NCBI RefSeq assembly: GCF_004125265.1 | Contig: NZ_RDTE01000003.1 | Location: 7,130,001 to 7,194,000, forward strand | Direction: 5' to 3' | DNA length: 64,000 nucleotides | DNA from: Streptomyces lydicus | GTDB lineage: Bacteria; Actinomycetota; Actinomycetes; Streptomycetales; Streptomycetaceae | Shown: in pieces, positions 56,964 through 64,000 of the stretch | Numbering within the stretch: the first letter of the stretch is position 1 | Layout: every line of letters begins with the position of its first letter | Made by a program: the position numbers and the translations under genes | The notes under the pieces: generated by a model | What the model was told of the DNA's origin: nothing | The model's input: the letters and a program-made list of their open reading frames with translations, nothing else | Database searches by the model: none

Positions 56964-58241
56964 TTACGAGTACCGCAGATACCGCCGTCGCACCGCCCGG
57001 AAGCGCTGCAGGCCCGCCCGCCAGGCGGCCGTGATCTCGTCCGGATCCGCGCCCGCGTCGATCATCTTCCGGACGGTCGACGAGCCGGTCAGCCGGTCGA
57101 TGCCGTTGTCGGGACGCCAGGCGAAGCCGCTCCACACCCGCTTCGCGGTCACCAGGAGGCCGATGCCGGTACGCACCGGGTCGAACGCCTCGCGGTCGTG
57201 GACGTGCAGCTGGACGCCGCCGATCGTCTTGCCCTGGAACTTGGAGAAGGTGGGGGCGAAGTAGGCCTCCCGGAAGTGGACGCCGGGCAGGCCGAGTCCG
57301 GTGGCGGCCGCGGCCCAGCGCCGGTCGATGCCGTCCGCACCCAGCAGCTCGAAGGGGCGGGTGGTGCCGCGCCCCTCGGAGAGGTTGGTGCCCTCGAAGA
57401 GGCAGGTGCCGGAGTAGACCAGCGCGGTGTCGGGGGTGGGCATGTTGGGGCTCGGCGGCACCCAGGGCAGGCCGGTGGCGTCGAAGAAGTCGGTGCGCCG
57501 CCAGCCGGTCATCGGCACGGTCTCCAGCTCCACCGGGCGCCCGGCCGCCTGCGGCACGAACTCGCCGTTGAACAGCAGCGCCAGCTCCGTCACCGTCATC
57601 CCGTGTGCCTGCGCGATCGGCTCCCGGCCGACGAACGAGGCGTACGCCTTGTCGAGCACCGGGCCGGTGGCCGAGCGGCCGGTGACCGGATTGGGCCGGT
57701 CGAGGACGACGAAGCGCTTGCCGGCGAGCGCCGCCGCCACCATGCAGTCGTACAGCGTCCAGATGTAGGTGTAGAACCGCGCGCCCACGTCCTGGATGTC
57801 GAAGACGACGGTGTCCACACCGGCGGCGCCGAAGATGCCGGCGAGTTCCCCGCCGCTCTTGTTGTACGTGTCGTAGACCGGCAGTCCGGTGGCCGGATCG
57901 TCGTAGCGGCCCTCGGAACCGCCGGCCTGCGCGGTGCCGCGGAAGCCGTGCTCGGGGCCGAAGACGGCGGTCAGCCGCACCCGTTCGTCGGCGTGCATCA
58001 CATCCACGATGTGCCGCAGGTCCCGGGTGACGCCGGTGGGGTTGGTGACGATGCCCACCGTGCGGCCCTCCAGGAGGCGGTAGCCGTCGGCGGACAGCCG
58101 GTCGAAGCCGGTGTGCACCCGCCGGCCGCCGCCGTGTGCCGGGCCCGCCGCCTGCGCGGGGCCCGCGCCCGTGGCCAGTGCCGCACCGGCCGCTCCGGCC
58201 GTCGCCAGCCGCCCGAGCAGAACGCGTCTCGACAGAGCCAT
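56964..58241 (-). CDS. Exo-beta-N-acetylmuramidase NamZ family protein (DUF1343), Tat-exported
   Basis: 425 residues from the ATG at 58241, with GGAGG 7 nt upstream. The N-terminus 'MALSRRVLLGRLATAGAAGA' has a twin-arginine motif and ends 'GPAQA'. The DUF1343 core shows 'GRTVGIVTNPTGVTRDLRHI', 'VFGPEHGFRGTAQAG', 'DIQDVGARFYTYIWTLYDCM' and 'VLDRPNPVTG'. NamZ releases N-acetylmuramic acid from the non-reducing ends of peptidoglycan fragments, so this protein probably serves wall recycling or foraging outside the membrane. It is divergent from the SDR gene. Confidence 0.9.
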   Translation of the reverse strand: MALSRRVLLGRLATAGAAGAALATGAGPAQAAGPAHGGGRRVHTGFDRLSADGYRLLEGRTVGIVTNPTGVTRDLRHIVDVMHADERVRLTAVFGPEHGFRGTAQAGGSEGRYDDPATGLPVYDTYNKSGGELAGIFGAAGVDTVVFDIQDVGARFYTYIWTLYDCMVAAALAGKRFVVLDRPNPVTGRSATGPVLDKAYASFVGREPIAQAHGMTVTELALLFNGEFVPQAAGRPVELETVPMTGWRRTDFFDATGLPWVPPSPNMPTPDTALVYSGTCLFEGTNLSEGRGTTRPFELLGADGIDRRWAAAATGLGLPGVHFREAYFAPTFSKFQGKTIGGVQLHVHDREAFDPVRTGIGLLVTAKRVWSGFAWRPDNGIDRLTGSSTVRKMIDAGADPDEITAAWRAGLQRFRAVRRRYLRYS

Positions 58242-58337
58242 CCGCACACCTCCGTGATCAGGGAATCCACCTCAACCGGGTACGTGTCGCGTGCACGCTA
58301 GCCCGCTCCGGGGCGCGGCGGAATGGACCCGGCCGGT

Positions 58338-58383
58338 GCGGCGGGCTCCTCCGTACGGACGCGGCGGGCTCCTCCGTACGGAC
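58338..58383. repeat. 23-bp tandem direct repeat with CCGTACGG palindrome
   Basis: Two exact 23-bp copies (58338-58360 and 58361-58383), each containing TCCGTACGGA, plus a degenerate third copy (58384 to about 58416), between namZ and the SDR gene. Confidence 0.85.
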
Positions 58384-58464
58384 GCGGCGGGTGCGGCGGG
58401 GACTCTTCCGTACGGACCCGGCGCCGGTATTGCAAGGAACGCAAGGACTCTTCCGCCGGGACAT

Positions 58465-58478
58465 ACCGACTGGTTAGT
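58465..58478 (+). promoter_or_regulatory. TetR-type operator upstream of the SDR/ligase operon
   Basis: ACCGACTGGTTAGT is an inverted repeat of the form AC(C/T)(G/A)AC-(C/T)(G/A)GT(C/T)(G/A)GT, 39 bp before the SDR start. A likely binding site for the TetR encoded at the end of this operon (61122-61727). Confidence 0.55.
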
Positions 58479-58517
58479 CTGCCCCCGTCGCATCGACACG
58501 ACCGAGGGAGACCCAGG

Positions 58518-59324
58518 GTGGAAGCCGTACGGGACAAGACCGTTGTCGTGACCGGGGCGGGCGGGGGGATCGGTGCCGCGCTGGCCCGCCGGTTCGCCGC
58601 CGAGGGCGCCCGGGTCGTGGTCAACGATCTCGACGAGGCCAAGGCGGCGAAGACCGCCGGGGAGATCGGGGCGATCGCGGTCGCCGGCGACGCCTCCGCC
58701 GTCGTCCCGGCCGCACGGGCGGCGCTCGGCGGCGGTATCGACATCTTCTGCGCCAACGCCGGGGTGGGGACCGGCGGCGGGCCCGAGGCGTCCGAGGAGG
58801 ACTGGACGCTGGCCTGGGACGTCAACGTCATGGCGCATGTCCGGGCCGCGCGGGAACTGCTGCCCGAGTGGCTGGAGCGCGGCAGCGGGCGCTTCATCTC
58901 CACGGTCTCCGCCGCGGGCCTGCTCACCATGGTCGCCGCCGCCCCGTACAGCGTCACCAAGCACGGCGCCTACGCCTTCGCCGAATGGCTCTCGCTGACC
59001 TACCGGCACCGCGGCATCGACGTCCACGCCATCTGCCCGCAGGGCGTCCGCACCGACATGCTGGCCGCCACCGGCGCCGCCGGGGACCTGGTCCTGACGC
59101 CCACGGCCGTGGAACCCGAGGACGTCGCCGACGCCCTCTTCACGGCGATGGCCGAGGGCCGCTTCCTGGTCCTGCCGCACCCCGAGGTCGCGGACTACTA
59201 CACCGCGCGGGCGGCGGACCCCGACCGCTGGCTCGGCGGGATGAACCACCTCCAGCGGAAGTTGGAGCAGGCCGAGGGCGGCCGCTCCTGGGGCCACCCG
59301 CACGGGCAGCGCAGTGCAGGGTGA
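58518..59324 (+). CDS. SDR family oxidoreductase
   Basis: 268 residues from the GTG at 58518, with GAGGGAG 7 nt upstream. The cofactor loop 'TGAGGGIGAALARRFAAEGARVVVNDLD' (blocks, TGxxxGIG), 'CANAGVGTGGG', the catalytic Ser in 'ISTVSAAGLLT' and 'YSVTKHGAYAFAEWL' (YxxxK) define a classical SDR; Asp after strand 2 favours NAD. It reduces or oxidises an unknown alcohol or ketone. First gene of a lipid-type operon with the acyl-CoA ligase and TetR. Confidence 0.9.
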   Translation: MEAVRDKTVVVTGAGGGIGAALARRFAAEGARVVVNDLDEAKAAKTAGEIGAIAVAGDASAVVPAARAALGGGIDIFCANAGVGTGGGPEASEEDWTLAWDVNVMAHVRAARELLPEWLERGSGRFISTVSAAGLLTMVAAAPYSVTKHGAYAFAEWLSLTYRHRGIDVHAICPQGVRTDMLAATGAAGDLVLTPTAVEPEDVADALFTAMAEGRFLVLPHPEVADYYTARAADPDRWLGGMNHLQRKLEQAEGGRSWGHPHGQRSAG

Positions 59325-59434
59325 CGGGCCGGCCGGGCCCGGCGCGTCACCGCACGTCACCGCCACCCCGCGTCACCCGGGCTTTTCCCCCGCAGGGATG
59401 ATTCAGGCGATCAGGAAGAAAGGGCCGCACCCCG

Positions 59435-61096
59435 ATGACCTCCTACCAGGACATGCCGTGGCTGGCACAGCTCACCGACGCCCAGCGTGCCCCCGTCCAG
59501 CCGCCCGCCTCGACGCTGCACGCCTTCCGGGCGGCGGTCGGCCGGGTCCCCGACCGTACGGCGCTCGCCTACTTCGACGGCCGGCTGTCCTACGCCGAGA
59601 CCGATGCGCTCTCCGACGGCATCGCCGCCCACCTCGCCGAGCGCGGCTTCCGGCGCGGCGACCGGGCCGCGTTGATGCTGCAGAACACCCCGCACTTCGT
59701 GCTCGCCCTGCTCGGCGTGTGGAAGGCCGGCGGTGTGGTGGTGCCGGTCAACCCCATGTACAAGTCCGCCGAGATGCGGCACATCCTGGACGACGCCGAG
59801 GTCACCGCCGTCATCTGCGCCGACCGCACCTGGGACGGCTTTCTGCGGGCCACCGCCGCCGAGGCGCCGTCCGTACGGATCGCGCTCACCGCCTGGGAAC
59901 GGGACCTGCAGACCCGGGACGACCGGCGGGTGCTGGGCGGTGAACGGCTCGGGCCGCAGGAGGGCGCCGACGATCTGCTGACCGTCGCCCGCACCGCAGG
60001 GAGGATACGGGCGGTGCCCACCGACCCGGAGCTCACCGCCGACGACCTCGCGCTGATCAGCTACACCTCCGGCACCAGCGGCACCCCCAAGGGCGCCACC
60101 AACACCCACGGCAACATCACCTTCAACGCCGAACGCCAGCGCACCGGCCTGGGCCTGCCCGAAGGCGCCACTTACTTCGCGCTCGCCCCGCTCTTCCACA
60201 TCACCGGCATGGTCTGCGAACTGGCCGCCTGCGTCGCCAACTCCGGCACCCTCGTGCTCGCCTACCGCTTCGACGCCGGTGTCGTCCTGGACGCCTTCCT
60301 GGAGCACCGCCCCGCCTATACGGTCGGGCCCTCCACCGCCTACATGGCGCTGATGGCCCACCCCGGGGTCACCCGCGACCACTTCGCGTCCTTCCGCACG
60401 ATGTCCTCGGGCGGTGCGCCGCTGCCGCCCGCCCTCGTCGAGAAGTTCCGCACCGACTTCGGGCCGTACCTCCACAACGGCTACGGCCTGACCGAGTGCA
60501 CCGCCCCCTGTGCCAGCGTCCCGCCGGGCCGGGAGGCACCGGTCGACAAGGTCTCCGGCACGCTCGCCGTGGGCGTCCCCGGCCCCGACACCGTCGTGCG
60601 GATCACCGACGAGAGGGGCCGGGACCTGCCGTTCGGCGAGCAGGGCGAGATAACGGTCCGCGGCCCCCAGGTCGTCCCCGGCTACTGGCGCCGCCCCGAC
60701 GCCACCGCCGAGGCCCTGCCGGACGGCGAGCTGCGGACCGGTGACATCGGTTTCATGGACGCCGGCGGCTGGCTGTACGTCGTCGACCGCAAGAAGGACA
60801 TGATCAACGCCTCCGGCTTCAAGGTCTGGCCCCGCGAGGTCGAGGACGTCCTCTACAGCCATCCGGCGGTGCGCGAGGCGGCGGTCGTCGGGGTGCCCGA
60901 CGCCTACCGCGGCGAGACGGTCAAGGCCTATGTCAGCCTGCGCCCCGGCACCTCCCCGGAACCCGCCGAGCTGGCCGCCTACTGCAAGGAACGCCTCGCG
61001 GCGTACAAATATCCCCGTGCGGTGGAGATCCTGGCCGAGCTTCCGAAGACCACCAGTGGCAAGATCCTCCGACGGGAGCTGCGCCACCGCGCATGA
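59435..61096 (+). CDS. AMP-dependent acyl-CoA synthetase/ligase
   Basis: 553 residues. AMP-binding domain: the P-loop 'YTSGTSGTPKGATNTHGN' (about 209-226), 'HNGYGLTECTAPCAS' (A5 region), 'ELRTGDIGFMDAGGWLYVVDRKKDMI' (blocks), and the catalytic Lys in 'ELPKTTSGKILRREL' near the end. It activates a carboxylic acid as acyl-AMP and then acyl-CoA (FadD type). It sits between an SDR gene (110 bp before) and a TetR gene (25 bp after) with one probable operator upstream. The acid is unknown; a medium or branched fatty acid fits. Confidence 0.93.
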   Translation: MTSYQDMPWLAQLTDAQRAPVQPPASTLHAFRAAVGRVPDRTALAYFDGRLSYAETDALSDGIAAHLAERGFRRGDRAALMLQNTPHFVLALLGVWKAGGVVVPVNPMYKSAEMRHILDDAEVTAVICADRTWDGFLRATAAEAPSVRIALTAWERDLQTRDDRRVLGGERLGPQEGADDLLTVARTAGRIRAVPTDPELTADDLALISYTSGTSGTPKGATNTHGNITFNAERQRTGLGLPEGATYFALAPLFHITGMVCELAACVANSGTLVLAYRFDAGVVLDAFLEHRPAYTVGPSTAYMALMAHPGVTRDHFASFRTMSSGGAPLPPALVEKFRTDFGPYLHNGYGLTECTAPCASVPPGREAPVDKVSGTLAVGVPGPDTVVRITDERGRDLPFGEQGEITVRGPQVVPGYWRRPDATAEALPDGELRTGDIGFMDAGGWLYVVDRKKDMINASGFKVWPREVEDVLYSHPAVREAAVVGVPDAYRGETVKAYVSLRPGTSPEPAELAAYCKERLAAYKYPRAVEILAELPKTTSGKILRRELRHRA

Positions 61097-61121
61097 CGAG
61101 CACGAAGGACAGGTGAGGGCG

Positions 61122-61727
61122 ATGGCCGGCACGAAGGACGGCAACGGCAACGGCGGTGCGAAGCCGGTGGCCCAGCGGCTGCTGGCCACCGCCACCAGGC
61201 TCTTCGCCGAGCAGGGCTACGACCGCACCTCCGTCCAGGAGATCGTCGATGCGGCGGGCGTCACCAAGGGCGCCCTCTACCACTACTTCGGCTCCAAGGA
61301 GGATCTGCTCCACGAGGTCTACGGCCGGGTCCTGCGGCTCCAGCAGGAGCGGCTGGACCACTTCGCCGGGGCCGACGCGCCGGTGGAGCAGCGACTGCGG
61401 GACGCCGCCGCCGATGTGGTCGTCACCACCATCGAGAACCTCGACGACACCAAGATCTTCTTCCGCTCGATGCACCAGCTCAGCCCGGAGAAGGACAAGC
61501 AGGTACGCGCCGAACGGCGCCGCTACCACGAGCGGTTCCGGGCCCTGGTCGAGGAGGGCCAGCGCACCGGCGTCTTCGCCGCCGACATCCCCGCCGACCT
61601 GGTCGTGGACTACCACTTCGGCTCCGTGCACCACCTGGGCACGTGGTACCGCGAGGACGGACCGCTCAGCCCGCAGCAGGTCGCCGATCACCTGGCGGAC
61701 CTGCTGCTGCGCGCCCTGCGGCCGTAG
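61122..61727 (+). CDS. TetR/AcrR family transcriptional regulator (fatty-acid-metabolism type)
   Basis: 201 residues from the ATG at 61122, 25 nt after the ligase gene. The HTH at about 17-62 ('RLLATATRLFAEQGYDRTSVQEIVDAAGVTKGALYHYFGSKEDLL', two blocks) is close to those of acyl-CoA-responsive TetR regulators. The C-terminal domain has 'TKIFFRSMHQLSPEKDKQVRAERRRYHERF' (blocks), the TetR_C_4/FadR-like arrangement. It probably represses the SDR-ligase-tetR operon via ACCGACTGGTTAGT and is released by an acyl-CoA. Confidence 0.9.
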   Translation: MAGTKDGNGNGGAKPVAQRLLATATRLFAEQGYDRTSVQEIVDAAGVTKGALYHYFGSKEDLLHEVYGRVLRLQQERLDHFAGADAPVEQRLRDAAADVVVTTIENLDDTKIFFRSMHQLSPEKDKQVRAERRRYHERFRALVEEGQRTGVFAADIPADLVVDYHFGSVHHLGTWYREDGPLSPQQVADHLADLLLRALRP

Positions 61728-62058
61728 CGGGCGCCTCCCCGCTTCGGCGGGCACCGCACGCGGCGGCCGCCGCCCGTACCGGCCGGCCGCGGTGTTCCGT
61801 TGGCCACATGCGCGGGAGTGGCGCTCCTCACACACCCTCACCCTGGGTATCGGACCGGCCACATCGAGGCGGGCCGGACCGCCTCCCGCCGCGTCTTTGA
61901 CGGCCTTCACCACATCTTCAGGAATTTATTGGATTGCGCGCAAGGCCTGCGGGAATGCGCCCCCGGGCCATGACACTCAAGGGGTGGTTACGGATCGGGG
62001 CTGTCCTCATCCGCCATCCGTAACTTACGGTATCGATAGTTCTGCTATCACTACCGAT
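61728..62058 (+). promoter_or_regulatory. Gene-free region and operator of the methyltransferase gene
   Basis: 331 bp without genes. At its end is an imperfect inverted repeat, CGGTATCGATAG (62028-62039), 5-nt spacer, CTATCACTACCG (62045-62056), matching at 10 of 12 positions and abutting the GTG at 62059. It contains TATCAC 7 nt before that start. Nothing else stands out. Confidence 0.5.
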
Positions 62059-62700
62059 GTGGGTGGCCTTGTGGCTGAAGTGACGCTGTTTCTCCGGGAG
62101 TACGCACGGACGCGCCGGGAGGTGGGCGCGATTGCTCCGAGCAGTCCCCGGCTCGGCAAGGCCCTGACCCGCTACCTCGTCCCCAGCCCCGGCCGCTCCC
62201 GCGCGATCCTGGAGGTGGGCCCGGGCACCGGCGCGGTGACCCGCCACATCGCCGACGCGCTCGGCCGCGAGGACACCCTCGACCTGGTCGAGGCCAACCC
62301 GCGCTTCGTCGACATCCTGCACGGCGCCTACGGCGGCGACCCCCGGCTGCAGTTCCTCACCGGCCTGGTGCAGGAGCACGAACTCGGCACCTACGACACC
62401 ATCGTCTGCGGCCTGCCGTTCGCGAACTTCGACGCCCCGACCACCACGGACATCTTCGACCGGCTGCTCGGCGCCCTGCGGCCCGGCGGCACCCTCTCCT
62501 TCTTCGGCTACGTCGGCGGGGCCACGGCGCGCCGCACGTTCACCGGCAAGGCCGCCCGCCCCCATGTCCTCGACGGCCAGAACGCGCTGCGCCGCATACT
62601 CGACCGGCACACCTTCCGCACCGAACTGGTGCTGGGCAACCTGCCGCCGGCCCGGGTGCACCACCTCGTGCCGGCCGGCGAGCCCGTTCAGCCCGTCTGA
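62059..62700 (+). CDS. SAM-dependent methyltransferase (phospholipid N-methyltransferase-like)
   Basis: 213 residues from the GTG at 62059; a GTG at 62071 is an alternative. 'FLREYARTRREVGAIAPSSPRLGKAL' followed by motif I 'ILEVGPGTGAVTRHIADAL' is the arrangement of PmtA/rRNA-adenine-dimethylase-like enzymes, and 'IVCGLPFANF' stands in place of NPPY. 'LRPGGTLSFFGYVGGATARRTF' follows. It may methylate phosphatidylethanolamine or a related lipid. No ribosome site; possibly leaderless with an operator covering the promoter. Its last 13 bp overlap the convergent MerR gene. Confidence 0.82.
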   Translation: MGGLVAEVTLFLREYARTRREVGAIAPSSPRLGKALTRYLVPSPGRSRAILEVGPGTGAVTRHIADALGREDTLDLVEANPRFVDILHGAYGGDPRLQFLTGLVQEHELGTYDTIVCGLPFANFDAPTTTDIFDRLLGALRPGGTLSFFGYVGGATARRTFTGKAARPHVLDGQNALRRILDRHTFRTELVLGNLPPARVHHLVPAGEPVQPV

Positions 62701-63329
62701 GACCGCTCCCGTACCCGCCGGGCCACGTCCTCCTGGGCGATACGCCGCAGTGCGGCCATCGCCGCGTCGCCCAGTACGGTCCCGAGCACCGCACCCTCGA
62801 TCTGGGCGTCGAGGCTCGGGACCCCGTCGAACGCCGCCAGCTCGGCGGCGGCCAGGGACCCGGCGGCCTGTGCGTACCGGTCGAGCAGGCCCAGCAGCTC
62901 GCTCTGGTCGAGCTCGTGGTAGGCCACCACGACCTGTACCAGCGTCCGCCACCCCGGATTCTCCGGCCGCACCGCCCAGTCGTGCCGCCGCACCAGCTCC
63001 GCGACCTCGCGCTCGGCGTGCTCCCACATCTCGTCGGTGCCCCGCTCGGCGGCCACCTTGCTGACCGCCGACTGCGCGGTCCCGAGCATGCCCTGCGGGG
63101 TGGTGCCCGGAGAGTCGATGCCGGCCAGTACCTCGGCGGCTGCCGCGATGGACAGACCGCCCACTTCGGTCAGCGCCCGGATCAGCTTCAGCCGCCGGAT
63201 GTGCGATTCGGCGTACTGGACCTGGTTCGGACTGATGCGCTCGCCCGGGGGCAACATGCCTTCCCGGGTGTAGTACTTGATCGACGGAACCGGCACCCCG
63301 GTCCGCCGTGCCAGTTCTCCGATACGCAT
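62688..63329 (-). CDS. MerR family transcriptional regulator
   Basis: 213 residues from the ATG at 63329; the longer frame is spurious. The MerR HTH is at about 1-70 ('MRIGELARRTGVPVPSIKYYTREGMLPPG'), including 'QVQYAESHIRRLKLIRALTEV'. The effector domain is helical with no Cys cluster ('GWRTLVQVVVAYHELDQSELLGLLDRYAQAAG' in blocks), so the ligand is likely organic rather than a metal. TATCCT ends 6 nt before the start and there is no proper ribosome site. It is tail-to-tail with the methyltransferase gene, overlapping it by 13 bp. Confidence 0.88.
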   Translation of the reverse strand: MRIGELARRTGVPVPSIKYYTREGMLPPGERISPNQVQYAESHIRRLKLIRALTEVGGLSIAAAAEVLAGIDSPGTTPQGMLGTAQSAVSKVAAERGTDEMWEHAEREVAELVRRHDWAVRPENPGWRTLVQVVVAYHELDQSELLGLLDRYAQAAGSLAAAELAAFDGVPSLDAQIEGAVLGTVLGDAAMAALRRIAQEDVARRVRERSQTG

Positions 63330-63411
63330 CCCCCGAGGATAGCGGCGGGACCCTCCGGGCCGGGGCCCGCTCCGACCGGTGGACACGGAGCCCCGCTCGC
63401 GGCGTACGCAG

Positions 63412-63446
63412 GCCGTGCCCGAGGTCCCCACCCCCTCGGGCACGGC
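63412..63446 (-). terminator. Hairpin terminator after acyl-CoA dehydrogenase gene
   Basis: A perfect 13-bp stem GCCGTGCCCGAGG (63412-63424) with its complement (63434-63446) and a 9-nt loop, 32 bp past the stop at 63479. Confidence 0.75.
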
Positions 63447-63478
63447 TGCGGTACCGGGGTCGCCCCGGGCCGTCAGGC

Positions 63479-64000
63479 CTACAGGTAGCGCTTCAACTCG
63501 CGGCGCGCCAGCGACCGTTGGTGCACCTCGTCGGGGCCGTCCGCCAGCTGGAGGGTGCGGGCGCCGGCCCACAGCTCCGCCAGGGGGAAGTCCTGGCTGA
63601 CGCCGCCCGCGCCGTGCAGCTGCACCGCCTTGTCGAGGATGTCCACGACGGTGCGCGGGGTGGCGATCTTGATGGCCTGGATCTCGGTGTGGGCGCCCTT
63701 GTTGCCGACGGTGTCCATCAGCCAGGCGGTCTTCAGCACCAGCAGCCGCAGCTGCTCCACCGCCACCCGGGCATCCGCGATCCACTCCTGGACCACGCCC
63801 TGCTGGGCCAGCGGCTTGCCGAACGCCGTACGGGTCACCGCGCGGCGGCACATCAGCTCGATGGCGCGCTCGGCCATGCCGATCAGCCGCATGCAGTGGT
63901 GGATCCGGCCGGGGCCGAGCCGCGCCTGGGCGATGCCGAAGCCGCCGCCCTCTTCGCCGATCAGATTGCTCGCCGGCACCCGTACGTCGTGGAAGACCAC
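63479..64000 (-). CDS. Acyl-CoA dehydrogenase family protein, C-terminal part (start outside window)
   Basis: About 174 residues are visible and the frame continues past the window edge. The visible part begins at 'MVFHDVRVPASNLIGEEGGGFGIAQARLGPGRIHHCMRLIGMAER' (blocks), followed by 'RTAFGKPLAQQGVVQEWIADAR', 'AIKIATPRTVVDILDKAVQL' and 'HGAGGVSQDFPLAELWAGARTLQLADGPDEVH' (blocks). This is the C-terminal half of the larger ACAD10/11-like FadE branch, with 'GxDEVHQRSLARREL' as the ending. It oxidises an acyl-CoA of unknown chain. A terminator follows. Confidence 0.9.
   Translation of the reverse strand: MVFHDVRVPASNLIGEEGGGFGIAQARLGPGRIHHCMRLIGMAERAIELMCRRAVTRTAFGKPLAQQGVVQEWIADARVAVEQLRLLVLKTAWLMDTVGNKGAHTEIQAIKIATPRTVVDILDKAVQLHGAGGVSQDFPLAELWAGARTLQLADGPDEVHQRSLARRELKRYL

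Noticed and set aside
1..64000. CRISPR array
   Set aside because: The short tandem repeats seen (7, 9, 12, 16, 21 and 23 bp) are contiguous without spacers, and no cas genes are present.
1..64000. Frequent CCGTACGG/CGTACGG octamers as a regulatory network
   Set aside because: They are scattered inside coding sequence as well as between genes and look like a general oligonucleotide bias of the genome.

Overview
The window is chromosomal DNA of a high-GC actinomycete, almost certainly a Streptomyces or close relative. The base composition is strongly GC-rich throughout. Many genes start with GTG, several start without a ribosome-binding site directly after a -10-like hexamer, and the gene content is typical of the genus: a dnaE2 cassette, a SpoIIE/HATPase phosphatase, a sortase-anchored AA10 LPMO, a SoxR with an extended tail, and TetR-controlled acyl-CoA genes. 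From memory, unchecked, the set dnaE2 / secreted lipase / LPMO / hmgA / citrate transporter / soxR resembles a conserved arm-proximal block of Streptomyces chromosomes. No rRNA, tRNA, CRISPR array, prophage or intact insertion sequence was seen.

Layout. 0-2.4 kb: the 3' end of error-prone polymerase dnaE2, overlapping an ImuB-like Y-family protein. 2.4-13.5 kb: a PPOX flavoprotein, a secreted lipase, TetR, a wall-anchored LPMO, a large PAS-GAF-PP2C-HATPase protein, a methyltransferase, a tandem GNAT, GntR plus a dimethylarginine hydrolase-like enzyme, and pirin. 13.6-24.5 kb: an AAA ATPase, then a convergent seven-gene set that looks like a surface-polysaccharide system. It comprises a GH39-like enzyme, a flippase fused to a GT-C-like membrane transferase, a polysaccharide deacetylase, two GT2 glycosyltransferases, a GNAT/CelD-type acyltransferase and a small membrane protein. 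Three of its junctions overlap or nearly touch. 24.7-30.2 kb: DUF1275, an SGNH lipase, a small basic protein, an orphan type-ISP C-terminal-domain protein and an MFS transporter. 30.2-30.8 kb: a roughly 600-bp nested inverted repeat with no genes.

30.8-38.6 kb is catabolic and transport: hmgA with its GntR regulator, TetR, CitMHS, aldehyde dehydrogenase and alcohol dehydrogenase. 38.7-43.0 kb looks like an acquired patch of lower GC: an IS30-HTH/MarR-like regulator divergent from a small protein and a serine hydrolase, an IS701-type transposase scrap, and an erythromycin-esterase-like gene with a MerR/SoxR-type operator. 43.2-50.4 kb: TetR with a divergent acyl-CoA dehydrogenase, another TetR and a MaoC dehydratase sharing an identical 18-bp operator, SoxR, an amidase, and a BKACE gene with an apparent 1-base frameshift. 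50.5-58.2 kb: a zinc-ribbon protein, a secreted penicillin-acylase-type Ntn hydrolase, LysR, an MHS-type transporter and a NamZ-like muramidase. 58.5-64 kb: an SDR / acyl-CoA ligase / TetR lipid operon, a methyltransferase, MerR, and an acyl-CoA dehydrogenase that runs off the end.

The strongest candidate for something undescribed is the glycan cluster built around the 1170-residue flippase/transferase fusion. The most striking non-coding structure is the nested palindrome at 30.2-30.8 kb. Coordinates were counted by hand from the sequence, domain calls rest on motifs and family knowledge, and no database search was run.
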